Assembly: GCA_947177485.1 (NCBI GenBank)
Contig: CAMWUR010000012.1
Span: 1 to 46,398 of the forward strand
Direction: 5' to 3'
From: an uncultured Helicobacter sp.
GTDB lineage: Bacteria > Campylobacterota > Campylobacteria > Campylobacterales > Helicobacteraceae
DNA: 46,398 bases
The notes below the pieces were generated by a model, which ran no database searches, was not told where the DNA came from, and saw only the letters and a program-made list of their open reading frames with translations. A program made the translations under genes and the position numbers. Position 1 is the stretch's first letter. Every line of letters starts with the position of its first letter. Below, one piece after another: positions 28,084 to 38,358 of the stretch.

Positions 28084-28301
28084 AAATCACTGCCAAACAC
28101 ACAGCGCGGCAAGCGTCATGTCTGTGTTGCTTCCACATTCAAAACCAGAATCATACCCCATTCTCTTTCTTTTTGCAAGAGTTATCAAGAGATTTCCACG
28201 CTTTTTGCGCAATTTTTTTGCATTTTATTTCCTTATTAAAAGGATAGATTGGACATATCTTCGCGCCAAAAGAGCACAAAATCCACGATATACGGCTTTT
28301 G

Positions 28302-28310
28302 TGCTATAAT
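28302..28310 (+). promoter_or_regulatory. Extended -10 promoter of the ATPase-rnhB pair
   Basis: TGC-TATAAT, with the 13-base context TGCTATAATATCA identical to the promoter at 10712. The predicted start near 28317 falls inside the longest reading frame of the next gene, so true translation must begin later. Confidence 0.7.
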
Positions 28311-28347
28311 ATCAAACAATACGCTAAAAGGAAAGACAATCGATATT

Positions 28348-29427
28348 TTGGAACGAATCTATGAAAAAGAACAGAAGCACAGCATCAAGTCATTGGCACG
28401 CAAGCTAGTGATTCCAACCACAAAACGTGAGATTTTTAATCTCTATGGAGCTCCAAAAGTCGGCAAAACAATGCTCGCCAAACGTCATAGTGAGCATTTC
28501 AAAAATCCTTTCTATCTCGATTGTGGCGACATACGTCTGCAACAACATCTTGCCGACATTGCTAATTCTCTCCCGCCTTTCACAATCCAAAAACAATGCG
28601 ATTTGCTCATTCTCGACCATTTCTCGATGCCTGCACTCTTCCAAGCCGCAATTGACAAAATCCACATGCATAGCACAGCATCGATTCTGCTTGTCTCAAA
28701 ATCTCCGCTGCCCAATCGAGCGCAATATTGCCTATCGGGGCTCGATTTTGAGGAGTATGTGAGCTTTGCGCATAGCAACACGGCAGAACATCTATTCAAT
28801 CTCTTCTTGCTCGATGGCACAATGCCTGAAATCTGCCTGCTTGATGAATCCAAAAAAGGCGAACGCAAACGCGAGATTCTTGCGCTGGGTGATAACACAC
28901 GCATATTACAAGGAATCTTGCCTTTTATGGGACACACACTCACGACACACCATCTCTACACACATCTTAAAAAAACACAATCGATTAGCAAAGACACAAT
29001 GTACCGCTGTATTCACGATTTTGAGCTGCAAAAAATCGTCTTTTTTGTGCCCAAACTCCACCATGAAAAAGCACCCAAAAAACTCTATTTCTGGGATTTC
29101 TCGCTATTTTCGGCAATCTCCTACCAACGCAACTTCGTTGCTCTGTTTGAAAATATGATTTTTCTTGAACTCCAAAAAATCGGGCAACCCTTCTATTCAA
29201 ATCATCTCGACTTTTTGCTAACTACAAAAGATGCCAACATCGGTTTTATCGCCGCACCATTTTTAAGTGAAGATTCGATTCTAAACCGAATCGAAAAAGC
29301 ATACAACCAACATAAAGACCTTGCGCGGCTCTATGTCATCACGCTTGCCACAGCCTTTGAGCGCAAAGCGCCTCTGCCTTCTTTTGTGTTGCCATTTTGG
29401 GAGTTTGCTTTGGGGGAACAATGGTAA
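28348..29427 (+). CDS. AAA-type ATP-binding protein (DUF4143-like), function unknown
   Basis: A 359-residue cytoplasmic protein. A P-loop LYGAPKVGKTMLAKRH lies near residue 31, a Walker-B-like LLILDHFS follows around residue 90, and LLVSKSPLP may be a sensor. The C-terminal half (roughly from 175) is typical of AAA plus winged-helix/nuclease-like ATPases grouped with DUF4143 proteins. H. pylori has an ATP-binding protein gene at the same place beside rpsJ. The role is unknown. Start uncertain: the frame is open from a TTG at 28249, but a strong promoter lies inside it. Downstream of that promoter AAAAGGAAAG is followed by ATC (28339), ATT (28345) and TTG (28348), with no ATG. Overlaps rnhB by seven bases. 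Confidence 0.8.
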   Translation: MERIYEKEQKHSIKSLARKLVIPTTKREIFNLYGAPKVGKTMLAKRHSEHFKNPFYLDCGDIRLQQHLADIANSLPPFTIQKQCDLLILDHFSMPALFQAAIDKIHMHSTASILLVSKSPLPNRAQYCLSGLDFEEYVSFAHSNTAEHLFNLFLLDGTMPEICLLDESKKGERKREILALGDNTRILQGILPFMGHTLTTHHLYTHLKKTQSISKDTMYRCIHDFELQKIVFFVPKLHHEKAPKKLYFWDFSLFSAISYQRNFVALFENMIFLELQKIGQPFYSNHLDFLLTTKDANIGFIAAPFLSEDSILNRIEKAYNQHKDLARLYVITLATAFERKAPLPSFVLPFWEFALGEQW

Positions 29428-29972
29428 TTTGTGGTGTCGATGAAGCAGGACGTGGCTGCATTGCGGGCGCGCTTTTTGTCGCGGGCGTTGTGCTGTTGCA
29501 GCCCATAAGTGGATTGTGCGATTCCAAGACATTGAGCCGTGAAAAACGATTCGCATTGCGAGATGTCATTCAACAAAACGCGCGCTTTTTCGTGGTTAGT
29601 TTTTGCAACAAACAAGTCGACTCGCTTGGACTTAGTGCCTGCCTTGCACGCGCATTGCGACAAATCCGCGATGAACTAGCGGCAGAACAATATCTTGTTG
29701 ATGGCAACACAAACTTTGGAATCCGCGATTTTCGCCCCATCATCAAAGGCGATTCGACGATTCCTTGCATTTCTGCCGCAAGTATTCTTGCTAAATGTGC
29801 AAAAGACGCAGAGATGTTCGGCTGGCATGCGCAATATCCCAACTATGGCTTTGATAAACATTGTGGCTATGGCACAAAGGCGCATATCAGCGCAATACAA
29901 CAATATGGATTTCTCCCTATTCATCGCAAAAGTTTTCATATTAAAGCCTTACAAAAAAAGCTTGAATACTAG
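29421..29972 (+). CDS. rnhB: Ribonuclease HII
   Basis: A 183-residue nuclease that cleaves RNA in RNA-DNA hybrids and at single ribonucleotides in DNA. Start MVICGVDEAGRGCIAG holds the first catalytic Asp-Glu pair. LVDGN and KGDSTIPCISAASILAK give further active-site residues, and the C-terminus has GYGTKAHISAIQQYGFLPIHRKSF. The ATG at 29421 has GGGGGA before it; an upstream start at 29397 would lie inside the ATPase gene. Confidence 0.96.
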   Translation: MVICGVDEAGRGCIAGALFVAGVVLLQPISGLCDSKTLSREKRFALRDVIQQNARFFVVSFCNKQVDSLGLSACLARALRQIRDELAAEQYLVDGNTNFGIRDFRPIIKGDSTIPCISAASILAKCAKDAEMFGWHAQYPNYGFDKHCGYGTKAHISAIQQYGFLPIHRKSFHIKALQKKLEY

Positions 29973-30015
29973 AACTTTGCGCAGTTAGAGACTATGGGGA
30001 AGTTTTAGCAATTTC

Positions 30016-30024
30016 TGCTATAAT
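30016..30024 (+). promoter_or_regulatory. Extended -10 promoter of pntAB
   Basis: TGC-TATAAT, no recognisable -35, with TAGGAGG 13-19 bases downstream of the predicted start, before the pntA ATG at 30055. Confidence 0.7.
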
Positions 30025-30054
30025 CTTACACACTACTCAATAGGAGGCAAGGCA

Positions 30055-31587
30055 ATGAATATTTCCATTCCCAAAGAGCAGACCACTGGTGAATTGCGCG
30101 TTGCTGCAACGCCTAGCAGCGTTGCGCAATTCATCAAACTCGGTTTCGATGTTTCTGTGGAACAAGGTGCAGGCAAGCACGCAAATTTCAGCGATTCCGA
30201 CTATACACAAGCGGGCGCAACAATCAAAAACAAAAAGCAAATCTTTGCAGGCGATGTGATTCTCAAAGTCAATGCCCCAACCGATAACGAAATCGCGCTT
30301 ATCAAAGAAGGTGCAACACTCATTGGGCTTATGAACGTTGCACACAATCCCAATCTTTTGGAAAAACTCCAAGCTAAAAAAATCACCACACTCTCCATGG
30401 ATTGTGTGCCTCGAATCTCGCGCGCACAGAGTATGGACGCTCTAAGCTCCATGGCAAACATCGCGGGCTATCGTGCGATTGTCGAGGCTGCCTTTGAATT
30501 TGGGCGATTCTTCACAGGGCAAATCACGGCAGCAGGCAAGGTGCCCCCGGCAAAGGTTCTTGTCATTGGTGCAGGTGTCGCCGGGCTTGCTGCAATCGGC
30601 ACGGCGCATAGTCTCGGCGCGATTGTGCGCGCGTTTGATACCCGCCCCGAAGTGCGCGAGCAAGTCCAAAGTATGGGTGCAGAGTTTCTCGAGGTACATA
30701 TCCAAGAAGAAGCAAGCAGCGGCGATGGTTATGCAAAAGTCATGAGCCCCGAATATATCAAGGCTGAAATGGAGCTCTTCGCCGCGCAAGCAAAAGAAGT
30801 CGACATCATCATCACCACAGCGCTGATTCCGGGCAAACCCGCACCAAAACTTATCACAGCCGAGATGATTGCAAGCATGCATTCGGGCAGCGTGATTGTC
30901 GACCTCGCTGCTGCAAATGGCGGGAATTGTGAGCTCACCGAGAAGGATAGAGTGATAACCTCGCCAAATGGTGTGAAAATCATCGGTTATACCGACTTGC
31001 CAAGCCGCCTGCCCACGCAGTCTTCGCAACTCTATGCTACTAATCTTTTGAATCTCATCAAGCTGCTTTGCAAGCAAAAAGACGGCACATTGCAGATTGA
31101 TTTTGATGACGAGATTATCCGCTCTGCAACAGTGGTGCGCGAAGCCGAAATCACCTTCCCACCGCCACCTATCAAGGTCTCCGCCGCGCCCAAAAAGCCC
31201 GCCGCAGAAGCCGCGCCCGTGCAGCTCAAAGAACCGCCCAAACAGCTTTGCCCATGCATCAAATACGGCGCAGCAGCGCTTGTTGCGCTCTTGCTCGCGT
31301 GGTTGTTCGAGAATGTCGAGAACGCATTCTTAGCACATTTCAGCGTCTTTGTACTTGCCTGCATTGTGGGTTATTATGTCGTTTGGAATGTCAGCGGGGC
31401 GCTGCACACACCGCTTATGAGCGTTACAAACGCTATTTCAGGCATCATCATCATCGGCGTGCTGCTGCAAATCGGCAGCGGGGGCTTTGTGAGCTTCCTC
31501 GCGTTTGTCGGAATCCTGCTCGTGAGCATCAATATCTTCGGCGGCTTTGTCGTTACGCAACGCATGCTGAAAATGTTCCGTAAATAA
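30055..31587 (+). CDS. pntA: NAD(P) transhydrogenase alpha subunit
   Basis: A 510-residue protein with the E. coli-type domain order. The NAD(H)-binding domain I lies in the first ~380 residues, with RVAATP near the start, the nucleotide fold [18 protein letters not shown], and [18 protein letters not shown] Pro/Ala linker follows (about 370-400), then four membrane helices (about 405-507). With PntB it uses the proton gradient to reduce NADP with NADH. The full-length, unsplit alpha subunit resembles the enterobacterial form rather than the split PntAA/PntAB of many other bacteria. Followed by pntB after nine bases with AAGGAG. Confidence 0.97.
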   Translation: MNISIPKEQTTGELRVAATPSSVAQFIKLGFDVSVEQGAGKHANFSDSDYTQAGATIKNKKQIFAGDVILKVNAPTDNEIALIKEGATLIGLMNVAHNPNLLEKLQAKKITTLSMDCVPRISRAQSMDALSSMANIAGYRAIVEAAFEFGRFFTGQITAAGKVPPAKVLVIGAGVAGLAAIGTAHSLGAIVRAFDTRPEVREQVQSMGAEFLEVHIQEEASSGDGYAKVMSPEYIKAEMELFAAQAKEVDIIITTALIPGKPAPKLITAEMIASMHSGSVIVDLAAANGGNCELTEKDRVITSPNGVKIIGYTDLPSRLPTQSSQLYATNLLNLIKLLCKQKDGTLQIDFDDEIIRSATVVREAEITFPPPPIKVSAAPKKPAAEAAPVQLKEPPKQLCPCIKYGAAALVALLLAWLFENVENAFLAHFSVFVLACIVGYYVVWNVSGALHTPLMSVTNAISGIIIIGVLLQIGSGGFVSFLAFVGILLVSINIFGGFVVTQRMLKMFRK

Positions 31588-31596
31588 GGAGATTCT

Positions 31597-32988
31597 ATGA
31601 TTGGTCTAGTCAATGTCGCCTATCTGATTGCCGCCGTTTTGTTTATCCTCTCACTCGCTGGACTTTCGCAGCAAGAGAGTGCAAAGCGAGGCAATATCTT
31701 TGGAATCATTGGAATGGCAATCGCCCTCTTGGCAACGATTTTTGGGGGCGAAACAGGGCATATCGCGCTTGTTTTGAGCGCAATGGTCATCGGCGGCGCG
31801 ATTGGAATCTATCTCGCACGCAAAGTCCAAATGACCGAAATGCCCGAGCTTGTCGCTGTTTTGCATAGCTTTGTGGGGCTTGTTGCCGTCATCGTGGGTT
31901 GGAATAGCTTCATCGATTCGGGCGAAGACTTGTTCCTTAGCGATACTATGCATGCAATCCACCTCACAGAAATCTCGCTTGGCGTATTTATCGGCGCGGT
32001 TACCTTCACAGGCTCGATTGTCGCGTTTGGCAAATTGCGCGGAATCCTTTCGGCAAAGCCGCTCATGTTGCGCGGCAAGCACTACCTAAACGGCGCGGCG
32101 ATTCTCGTTTCCTTGCTGCTTTTGTGGGTGTTTGTTGCAAGCGAAAAAGCAGGTGTTCAGGGCACGGCGTTATTCATCATGATGTTGATTGCGTTCGCAT
32201 TTGGTTGGCATTTAGTTGCGTCCATCGGCGGGGCAGACATGCCTGTCGTGATTTCCATGCTCAATTCCTATTCAGGCTGGGCAGCAGCCGCCTCGGGATT
32301 TATTCTCGGCAATGACTTGCTCATCATCACAGGTGCGCTCGTTGGATCTTCGGGCGCGATTCTGTCATATATTATGTGCAAGGCGATGAATCGCTCATTC
32401 ATTAGCGTGATTGCGGGCGGCTTTGGCACAGACGGCAGCAGCGCAGCAAGCGGCGAAGAAATGGGTGAATATGTCGAGATTAGCGCCGAAAGTGCGGCAG
32501 AAATGCTCAAAGACGCAAGCAGCGTGATTATCGTCCCAGGCTATGGAATGGCTGTTGCACAGGCGCAATATCCGATTTATGACCTGACCCAAAAGCTCCA
32601 AGCGCGCGGCTGCAAGGTGCGATTCGCCATTCACCCTGTCGCTGGGCGACTGCCCGGACACATGAATGTCTTGCTTGCCGAAGCGAAAGTGCCGTATGAC
32701 ATCGTGCTCGAAATGGACGAAATCAACGATGATTTCCCCGAAACCGATGTCGTGCTGGTGATTGGCGCAAACGACACCGTGAATCCAAGCGCCGAGACCG
32801 ACCCAAACAGCCCGATTGCAGGCATGCCTGTGCTCAAAGTGTGGAATGCAAAACAAGTGATTGTGTTCAAACGTTCGATGAATGCGGGCTATGCGGGCGT
32901 GCAAAATCCGCTCTTTTTCAACGAAAACAGCCGCATGCTGTTTGGGGACGCGAAAGACAGCGTCGACGCCATCAATCGCGGATTCTAA
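31597..32988 (+). CDS. pntB: NAD(P) transhydrogenase beta subunit
   Basis: A 463-residue protein. Nine hydrophobic helices lie in the first ~270 residues, including [22 protein letters not shown] and the [14 protein letters not shown] segment. The NADP(H)-binding domain III has [34 protein letters not shown] and [15 protein letters not shown]. Its stop shares bases with the stop of the convergent ubiD gene, so there is no terminator space between them. Confidence 0.97.
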   Translation: MIGLVNVAYLIAAVLFILSLAGLSQQESAKRGNIFGIIGMAIALLATIFGGETGHIALVLSAMVIGGAIGIYLARKVQMTEMPELVAVLHSFVGLVAVIVGWNSFIDSGEDLFLSDTMHAIHLTEISLGVFIGAVTFTGSIVAFGKLRGILSAKPLMLRGKHYLNGAAILVSLLLLWVFVASEKAGVQGTALFIMMLIAFAFGWHLVASIGGADMPVVISMLNSYSGWAAAASGFILGNDLLIITGALVGSSGAILSYIMCKAMNRSFISVIAGGFGTDGSSAASGEEMGEYVEISAESAAEMLKDASSVIIVPGYGMAVAQAQYPIYDLTQKLQARGCKVRFAIHPVAGRLPGHMNVLLAEAKVPYDIVLEMDEINDDFPETDVVLVIGANDTVNPSAETDPNSPIAGMPVLKVWNAKQVIVFKRSMNAGYAGVQNPLFFNENSRMLFGDAKDSVDAINRGF

Positions 32989-34805
32989 CGTACAATCGAG
33001 CTACAAATCTGAAACGCGCGCAAGAATGCGTCATCGACATCGATGAGCCCCCTTGCGCGCAGGCTCTCAATCACTTCTTCTGTGCAATCTGTCTCAATTG
33101 CCCATGTCTTGTTGTATCCCTCGAGTGCGCCCTTGTCGGTACAATCGACAAACACACTCTTTTCGCGCACCCACACATCACGTAGTGCGTCTATGCTATT
33201 CACGGCGCGCCAGAGATTCATGTATTGATTGTCCAAATCGAGCTTGCAATCATCAAAAAACGCAACGACTCTAAGGTGCGGCAAAAGCGGCGCAAGAATC
33301 TCGGGCAACACACGCAGGGCGCGGGTTTTTTGCACGCCCACAAGTGCAATCGGGTTGGACGTATCGACAAAAATCTGCCGCAGTGAACGCACCTCGGGCG
33401 CAAGCGCGCGCATTTTTGCAAGCAGCGCGGAATCCTCGAGGCGCATGACATCGTTTGCCACAACCTCGCCCGTGCAATCGATTCCGAGCTTGCCACCATG
33501 CGCGTAGCCCTCGCTCGCGTGGTCGAGCGCATCGCACACGCCGTGGCTCAAGAGCAGTTTTTGCGGCGCAAGGCGCGCGAGGACAAAGCACGTGATTGCC
33601 TCGCTGTCATGCAGATTGGGCGCGTCTTTGCCCACAAAAATGGCATGCTTGACGAAGCTCATCTGCCCCACACCCCAGAGCGCATGCATAATCTGCTCGG
33701 CATGGCTCGGGTAGAGCGGCGCAATTTTGGCAAGAATCAGATTGTGGAACACGCCATTTTCGGGCATGTAATAATCGAGCAGCTCGGGCGCTGTCGTGCG
33801 CAATAGCGGCAAAAAAATCCTCTCGGTTGGATAGCCCAAAAATTTGTCCTCAAGCGGCGGCTTGCCCACAACCGTGGCGGGATAAATCGGATTCTTCTTG
33901 CGCGTGATGGCACTCACCTCAAGCACGGGATAATCTTCAATTGGCGTGTAGAATCCCGTATGGTCGCCAAAGGGACCTTCGGGCTCGAGCCGATTCACAT
34001 CAACCCAGCCTTCAATCACAATATCCGCATCATGCGGCACATACAGCGGATTACTCACGCAACGTACAAGCCGAGCACGCTTTTTGCGGATATAGCCATA
34101 GAGCAGCAGCTCAAAGATGCCATAGGGCAGTGGCGCAGTCGCGCACCATGTATAGAGCGGGTCGCCGCCAAGCGCCACAGACACAGGCATTTTCTGCCCA
34201 GCCTTGCGGTAGGATTCGAACATTTTCACAGAATCTTTATGAATCTGCCAATGCAGCGCGAGCTCATTGCGCCCGCGCAGCTGCAGCCGGTACATTCCTA
34301 GATTTTGCACCTTGCCATGAAGACTCTGTGCATACACCTGCCCCATCGTGATAAAAGGCGCGGCGTCTTTTTCCCACGTCTTTAGAATCGGCAGCTCAAG
34401 GAGATTCACATTTTCACGTTCTGCAATCACCTCTTGACAAAGCCCGCGCGTGCGCGTGCGCTTTGGGAAAATATGCGCAAGCTGCCACATCGTCCGAATC
34501 CAATGCATGCCCTCTGCTACACTCTTTGGCGGTTTTGGGCGCAAAAGTTTACTCACATTATCGGCGAGCTGTTCGACATCGCCGATAACCAACTCAACAA
34601 GCTTTGCGCTACCAAAAAGATTCATCAAGACAGGAATCTCATAGATTTTGCCTTGATGCGTTGGACGCGTGAATAGCAAAGCTTTTGCATCCTGCTTTTT
34701 GACTTCGATATACGCAATATGTGCCATTTCGAGTTCAATATCCACGGGCTCGTTGATAACACGTATCCAATCACGTTCAATCAGACGATTGACAAAGTTT
34801 CTCAT
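32985..34805 (-). CDS. UbiD-family decarboxylase, probably menaquinone biosynthesis
   Basis: A 606-residue UbiD-family enzyme, which uses prenylated FMN to decarboxylate aromatic acids. The core [21 protein letters not shown] and [19 protein letters not shown] is the family signature. The C-terminal third (from about 440) has a further alpha/beta region with [21 protein letters not shown]. Epsilonproteobacteria make menaquinone by the futalosine route, whose last decarboxylation is assigned to a UbiD-like protein (MqnL), so that role is likely here by inference. ATG at 34803-34805 with AAGGA seven bases upstream; a frame reaching 34895 runs into a repeat and was rejected. Confidence 0.88.
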   Translation of the reverse strand: MRNFVNRLIERDWIRVINEPVDIELEMAHIAYIEVKKQDAKALLFTRPTHQGKIYEIPVLMNLFGSAKLVELVIGDVEQLADNVSKLLRPKPPKSVAEGMHWIRTMWQLAHIFPKRTRTRGLCQEVIAERENVNLLELPILKTWEKDAAPFITMGQVYAQSLHGKVQNLGMYRLQLRGRNELALHWQIHKDSVKMFESYRKAGQKMPVSVALGGDPLYTWCATAPLPYGIFELLLYGYIRKKRARLVRCVSNPLYVPHDADIVIEGWVDVNRLEPEGPFGDHTGFYTPIEDYPVLEVSAITRKKNPIYPATVVGKPPLEDKFLGYPTERIFLPLLRTTAPELLDYYMPENGVFHNLILAKIAPLYPSHAEQIMHALWGVGQMSFVKHAIFVGKDAPNLHDSEAITCFVLARLAPQKLLLSHGVCDALDHASEGYAHGGKLGIDCTGEVVANDVMRLEDSALLAKMRALAPEVRSLRQIFVDTSNPIALVGVQKTRALRVLPEILAPLLPHLRVVAFFDDCKLDLDNQYMNLWRAVNSIDALRDVWVREKSVFVDCTDKGALEGYNKTWAIETDCTEEVIESLRARGLIDVDDAFLRAFQICSSIVR

Positions 34806-34858
34806 GTTTATTTCCTTAAAGGTATCTATCGTTTTAGAATCCACAAAAAGTTTCCAAT

Positions 34859-34990
34859 CGTCATTGCGAGCCTGCAAGGCAGTGGCAACCAACAACGTTG
34901 AATAACCAAGAATCGTTGATTGCTTCGGCTGTCGCCTCGCAATGACGAATTTTTGTCATGTTGAGCGTAAGCGAAACATCTCAATAAAAT
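34859..34990. repeat. Palindromic intergenic repeat, copy A
   Basis: The interval 34806-35102 holds no gene. CGTCATTGCGAG (34859-34870) and CTCGCAATGACG (34936-34947) are a perfect 12-bp inverted repeat enclosing a GTGGCAACCAAC and AACCAAGAATCGTTG core. Immediately after it is a second element whose sequence runs ATGTTGAGCGTAAGCGAAAC, with ATGTT/AACAT ends that can pair. The 15-base AACCAAGAATCGTTG recurs in reverse complement at 38393-38407, and the same end motif recurs there, so this is a dispersed family. Confidence 0.8.
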
Positions 34991-35087
34991 TCCATTCCCC
35001 ACTCCAAACGCAAAACCCATGCGCCACCTACTCATGCCATTATATCCAATTTTGCTAATCGCTTTGGCGACTTTTTCAGCTTGATTT

Positions 35088-35096
35088 TGCTACAAT
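35088..35096 (+). promoter_or_regulatory. polA: Extended -10 promoter of polA, predicted leaderless
   Basis: TGC-TACAAT ends seven bases before the polA ATG at 35103, so the usual start distance puts the RNA 5' end at or next to the start codon. No Shine-Dalgarno sequence precedes the ATG. Confidence 0.55.
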
Positions 35097-35102
35097 CGCT
35101 TG

Positions 35103-37790
35103 ATGAAAAATTTGATTCTTGTCGACACATTTGGATTTTTATTCCGCTCTTTTTTTGCCCTGCCGCCACTCTCTGCTCCCAATGGGCAACCAACGGGTGT
35201 GCTCATGGGCTTTGCAAACCTCATTTTGGCTTTGCATAAAGAATACAAACAACAACCGCTTATTTTCGCACTCGAAAGCCAAGAAGAAAATCTTCGCAAA
35301 GGCATTGACCCAAACTACAAAGCCACGCGTCCCGAGATTGCAGCTGATTTAGCCGAGCAGATTCCTATCATCATCGAATGGATTTCTAAAATGAATCTAA
35401 AAAGCCTCAATGCCGCCGGCTTTGAAGCTGATGATGTGATTGCTTCGCTGTCTCGCCGCGCATACACAGAGGGCTACCAAATCACAATCATCACGCATGA
35501 CAAAGACTTTTGCCAGCTCATCAACGACCGCGTGCGACTCTATAACCCTGTGAGTAAAAGCTTTATGACCGAAGAAAGCTGTTTTGAAAAATATGGCGTA
35601 ACGCCCGCACAATTTGTCGACTACCAAAGCATTGTGGGCGATGCGAGCGACAATGTCCCTGGTGTCAGAGGAATCGGCGCAAAGGGCGCGGCGAGCCTGC
35701 TCACACAATTTGGCAGCCTGCAAGCCATTTATGACAACCTTGACAAATTGAGCACAAGGCAAGCGACACTCCTTGTCGAAAGCAAAGAAAATGCCTTTTT
35801 GTCACAAAAGCTCGTGCGCCTCTCGCAAGATTTAGAGTTTCCTTTGCAATTTGACGAAGCGATTTTGCCCGATTCCAATCCCCTTTTAGAAATCCTGCCC
35901 GAGCTGCAAGCGCTCGATTTCAAGCGCATTGTCCAAAAAATCACGCCACGGCGCTTGCTCCCTTTGCAACCCCAAGAGCTCGAGCAACAAAAAGCGCTCA
36001 CGGGCTTTGTGCGCAATGCAGAAATGATAAACGACATCAATTGTCTTATGGCATTGCTCGATAGCCTCGAGCCCAATGCCCCGATTGCATTCGATACCGA
36101 GACAACATCACTTGATTCGCGCAGCGCAAAGATTGTCGGCTTTAGTTTCGCCTTTGACGCACACAAAGGCTACTATGTCCCACTTGCACACAGCTACATC
36201 GGCGCACCAGAGCAGATTCCATTGCAAGACGCGCACAGAGCGATGACAAAGATTGTGCAACACCCGCTGATTGGGCATAATCTCAAATTTGACCTCGAAG
36301 TCATTGCCTACAATTTCGGTATCAATGTGAGCCTCGACAATCTCTATGATACAATGGTGCTCGCATGGCTCCTTGATAGCGACCAACCGCTAGCGCTCGA
36401 TTCGCTTGCTAAAAAATGCCTCAACCATACGATGATTGCCTTTAGCGATGTTGTCCCCAAAAAGGCGATTTTTAGCGACATCTTGCTCGACACGGCGACA
36501 CAATATGCCGCAGAAGATGCACAAGCCACCTTCGCCCTCTATGAGATTCTAACACAACAAATCGCAAGGACGGATAGCAATCTGCTCGATGTCGCAAAAA
36601 AACTTGAGTTTCCCTTTATTCGCGTCATTCAAAGTCTCGAAGAAAATGGAATTTGCATCGATGTGCCTTTTTTTGAATCTCTCAAAAAGCCGATTGCAGC
36701 ACAACTTCTTGCACTCACCGAAGAAATTTATCAATACGCGCAATGCAGTTTCAACATCAATTCTCCATTGCAACTTGGCGAGATTCTCTTTGAGCGACTC
36801 AAGCTGCCATACAAAAAGCGCACAAAAAATGGTTACAGCACCAATGAAAGCGTGCTCTTAAGCCTCAAAGACACACATCCTATCATTCCGCCTTTGCTCC
36901 AATATCGCGAAGTATTCAAGCTCCAAAGTACCTATATCGAGCCACTCTTACAGCTTGCCAAAAACCAAAAATCGCCACGTATTCACAGCTCGTTTCTCCA
37001 GACAGGCACAGCAACAGGACGCTTGAGCTCGCGCAATCCAAACTTGCAAAATATCCCCGTGCGCAGCGATTTGGGCAAGCAGATTCGTGAGGGCTTCATC
37101 GCTGAATCGGGCTTTGTGCTTTTGAGCCTCGATTATTCCCAAATCGAGTTGCGCCTTCTCGCCCATTTTTCGGGTGATTCCACGCTCACAAACGCATTTT
37201 TCGAGGGTGCAGACATTCATTATGAAACGGCAAAAAAAATCTTTAGTGCAGAATTTGCCAACCAAAAACGTGCGATTGCCAAAAGCATTAATTTTGGGCT
37301 AATTTATGGAATGGGCGCAAAAAAGCTGTCTGAAACTCTACAAATCAGCCTGACAGACGCTAAAAATTATATTCAAAGCTATTTTGATTCCTTCCCAACG
37401 GTCAAAACATATCTCAAAAACGCCGAAGAAGAAATTTTACGCAATGGCTATGCAGCAACGCTGCTAGGACGCAAGCGGCATTTTAGCTTTGGTGATATTC
37501 CCGACCATACAAAAGCCGCCTATTTGCGCGAGGGAATCAATACCATTTTTCAAGGCAGCGCAGCCGACCTTATCAAACTCGCAATGCTCGAAATCTATCG
37601 ACAAAACTATCAGACGCATGATTTGCGTATGCTGCTGCAAATCCATGACGAACTCATCTTTGAAATCCGCGAAGACAGCATCGATTTGCTCGCACAGAAA
37701 CTCATGCACACAATGGAGCATATCTATTCCTTGCATGTGCCGCTTGTTTGTGGCATGAGCAAGGGCAAAAATTGGGGAGAACTCAAATGA
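35103..37790 (+). CDS. polA: DNA polymerase I
   Basis: An 895-residue polymerase with all three domains. The 5'-3' exonuclease (about 1-290) has ILVDTFGFLFRSFFALPP, GFEADDVIASL and GDASDNVPGVRGIG. The 3'-5' exonuclease (about 310-490) keeps its acidic residues: FDTETTSLD, GHNLKFDLEV and YAAEDAQATF, so proofreading is probably active. The polymerase domain has LNSPLQLG-like INSPLQLGEIL, SSRNPNLQNIPVRS, motif A LLSLDYSQIELRLLAH, motif B KRAIAKSINFGLIYGMG and motif C LQIHDELIFE. An upstream in-frame TTG at 35100 was not chosen. No ribosome site is seen; a leaderless start is likely. Followed by a nuclease gene overlapping its stop. Confidence 0.98.
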   Translation: MKNLILVDTFGFLFRSFFALPPLSAPNGQPTGVLMGFANLILALHKEYKQQPLIFALESQEENLRKGIDPNYKATRPEIAADLAEQIPIIIEWISKMNLKSLNAAGFEADDVIASLSRRAYTEGYQITIITHDKDFCQLINDRVRLYNPVSKSFMTEESCFEKYGVTPAQFVDYQSIVGDASDNVPGVRGIGAKGAASLLTQFGSLQAIYDNLDKLSTRQATLLVESKENAFLSQKLVRLSQDLEFPLQFDEAILPDSNPLLEILPELQALDFKRIVQKITPRRLLPLQPQELEQQKALTGFVRNAEMINDINCLMALLDSLEPNAPIAFDTETTSLDSRSAKIVGFSFAFDAHKGYYVPLAHSYIGAPEQIPLQDAHRAMTKIVQHPLIGHNLKFDLEVIAYNFGINVSLDNLYDTMVLAWLLDSDQPLALDSLAKKCLNHTMIAFSDVVPKKAIFSDILLDTATQYAAEDAQATFALYEILTQQIARTDSNLLDVAKKLEFPFIRVIQSLEENGICIDVPFFESLKKPIAAQLLALTEEIYQYAQCSFNINSPLQLGEILFERLKLPYKKRTKNGYSTNESVLLSLKDTHPIIPPLLQYREVFKLQSTYIEPLLQLAKNQKSPRIHSSFLQTGTATGRLSSRNPNLQNIPVRSDLGKQIREGFIAESGFVLLSLDYSQIELRLLAHFSGDSTLTNAFFEGADIHYETAKKIFSAEFANQKRAIAKSINFGLIYGMGAKKLSETLQISLTDAKNYIQSYFDSFPTVKTYLKNAEEEILRNGYAATLLGRKRHFSFGDIPDHTKAAYLREGINTIFQGSAADLIKLAMLEIYRQNYQTHDLRMLLQIHDELIFEIREDSIDLLAQKLMHTMEHIYSLHVPLVCGMSKGKNWGELK

Positions 37791-38323
37791 AACAATGGCT
37801 TTGTGTCGCGCTTTGCAGTGTTTGTTTCGCATTCGAGCCGCCAGCAACGATGTTTGCGTTGCTCAAGGGCGTCTATGCTGCCTCGCTGTTTAGTATGTAC
37901 GCGCCGCGCATTGGCTATCTCTATTGCTCGCTCTATGGTGTGCAAGCACCGATTTATACACAACCAGAAATGTCATGCCAAATTGATGCTAAAAAAGCAC
38001 AAAAAATGCGTTGGTATGCGAAAACTTTTACACAACGCACGCTTTTCCTCGAGCAAAAATACCGACTCGGCTATGCCAATGGCTATTGTTTGGTACAAGA
38101 CGGCGCACATTTGTTCAATGCGACAATCATTCGCGAAGGCTTTGGTGTCTATCGTCCAATGCCAAAGACCAAAGGGGACGAACTGCTCAAAAGCCAGTTG
38201 CAAATGCTCGAAGACATCGCACGTATCAACAACAAAGGCTTATGGGGCGATTATGCAAGAGAAATGCAATGTTTGCGCAAAGTCGCACGCGAACGACCAG
38301 AAGGGATTGAGAAGGGGTATTAG
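37787..38323 (+). CDS. Secreted staphylococcal-nuclease-like (thermonuclease) protein
   Basis: A 178-residue protein with a signal peptide (MKQWLCVALCSVCFAFEPP) and a thermonuclease-like region (about 40-165). The family pattern is visible as IGYLYCSLYGVQAPI, FLEQKYRLGYANGYCLVQDG, LFNATIIREGFGVYRP and INNKGLWGDY. Catalytic Arg/Glu residues are not as clear as in the staphylococcal enzyme, so activity is unproven. Campylobacter jejuni has a secreted nuclease of this family. The ATG overlaps the polA stop (ATGA), coupling it to polA, an odd pairing for a secreted enzyme. A start at 37748 lies inside polA and was rejected. Confidence 0.85.
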   Translation: MKQWLCVALCSVCFAFEPPATMFALLKGVYAASLFSMYAPRIGYLYCSLYGVQAPIYTQPEMSCQIDAKKAQKMRWYAKTFTQRTLFLEQKYRLGYANGYCLVQDGAHLFNATIIREGFGVYRPMPKTKGDELLKSQLQMLEDIARINNKGLWGDYAREMQCLRKVARERPEGIEKGY

Positions 38324-38358
38324 TCGTGCTGCGGGGGCGCGGATTCGGAGATTCCTAT

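Noticed and set aside
30442-31077. A 211-codon minus-strand frame opposite pntA
   Set aside because: His/Cys-rich antisense shadow of pntA with no ribosome site or promoter.
32395-32904. A 169-codon minus-strand frame opposite pntB
   Set aside because: His/Phe/Ala-rich antisense shadow; pntB is certain.
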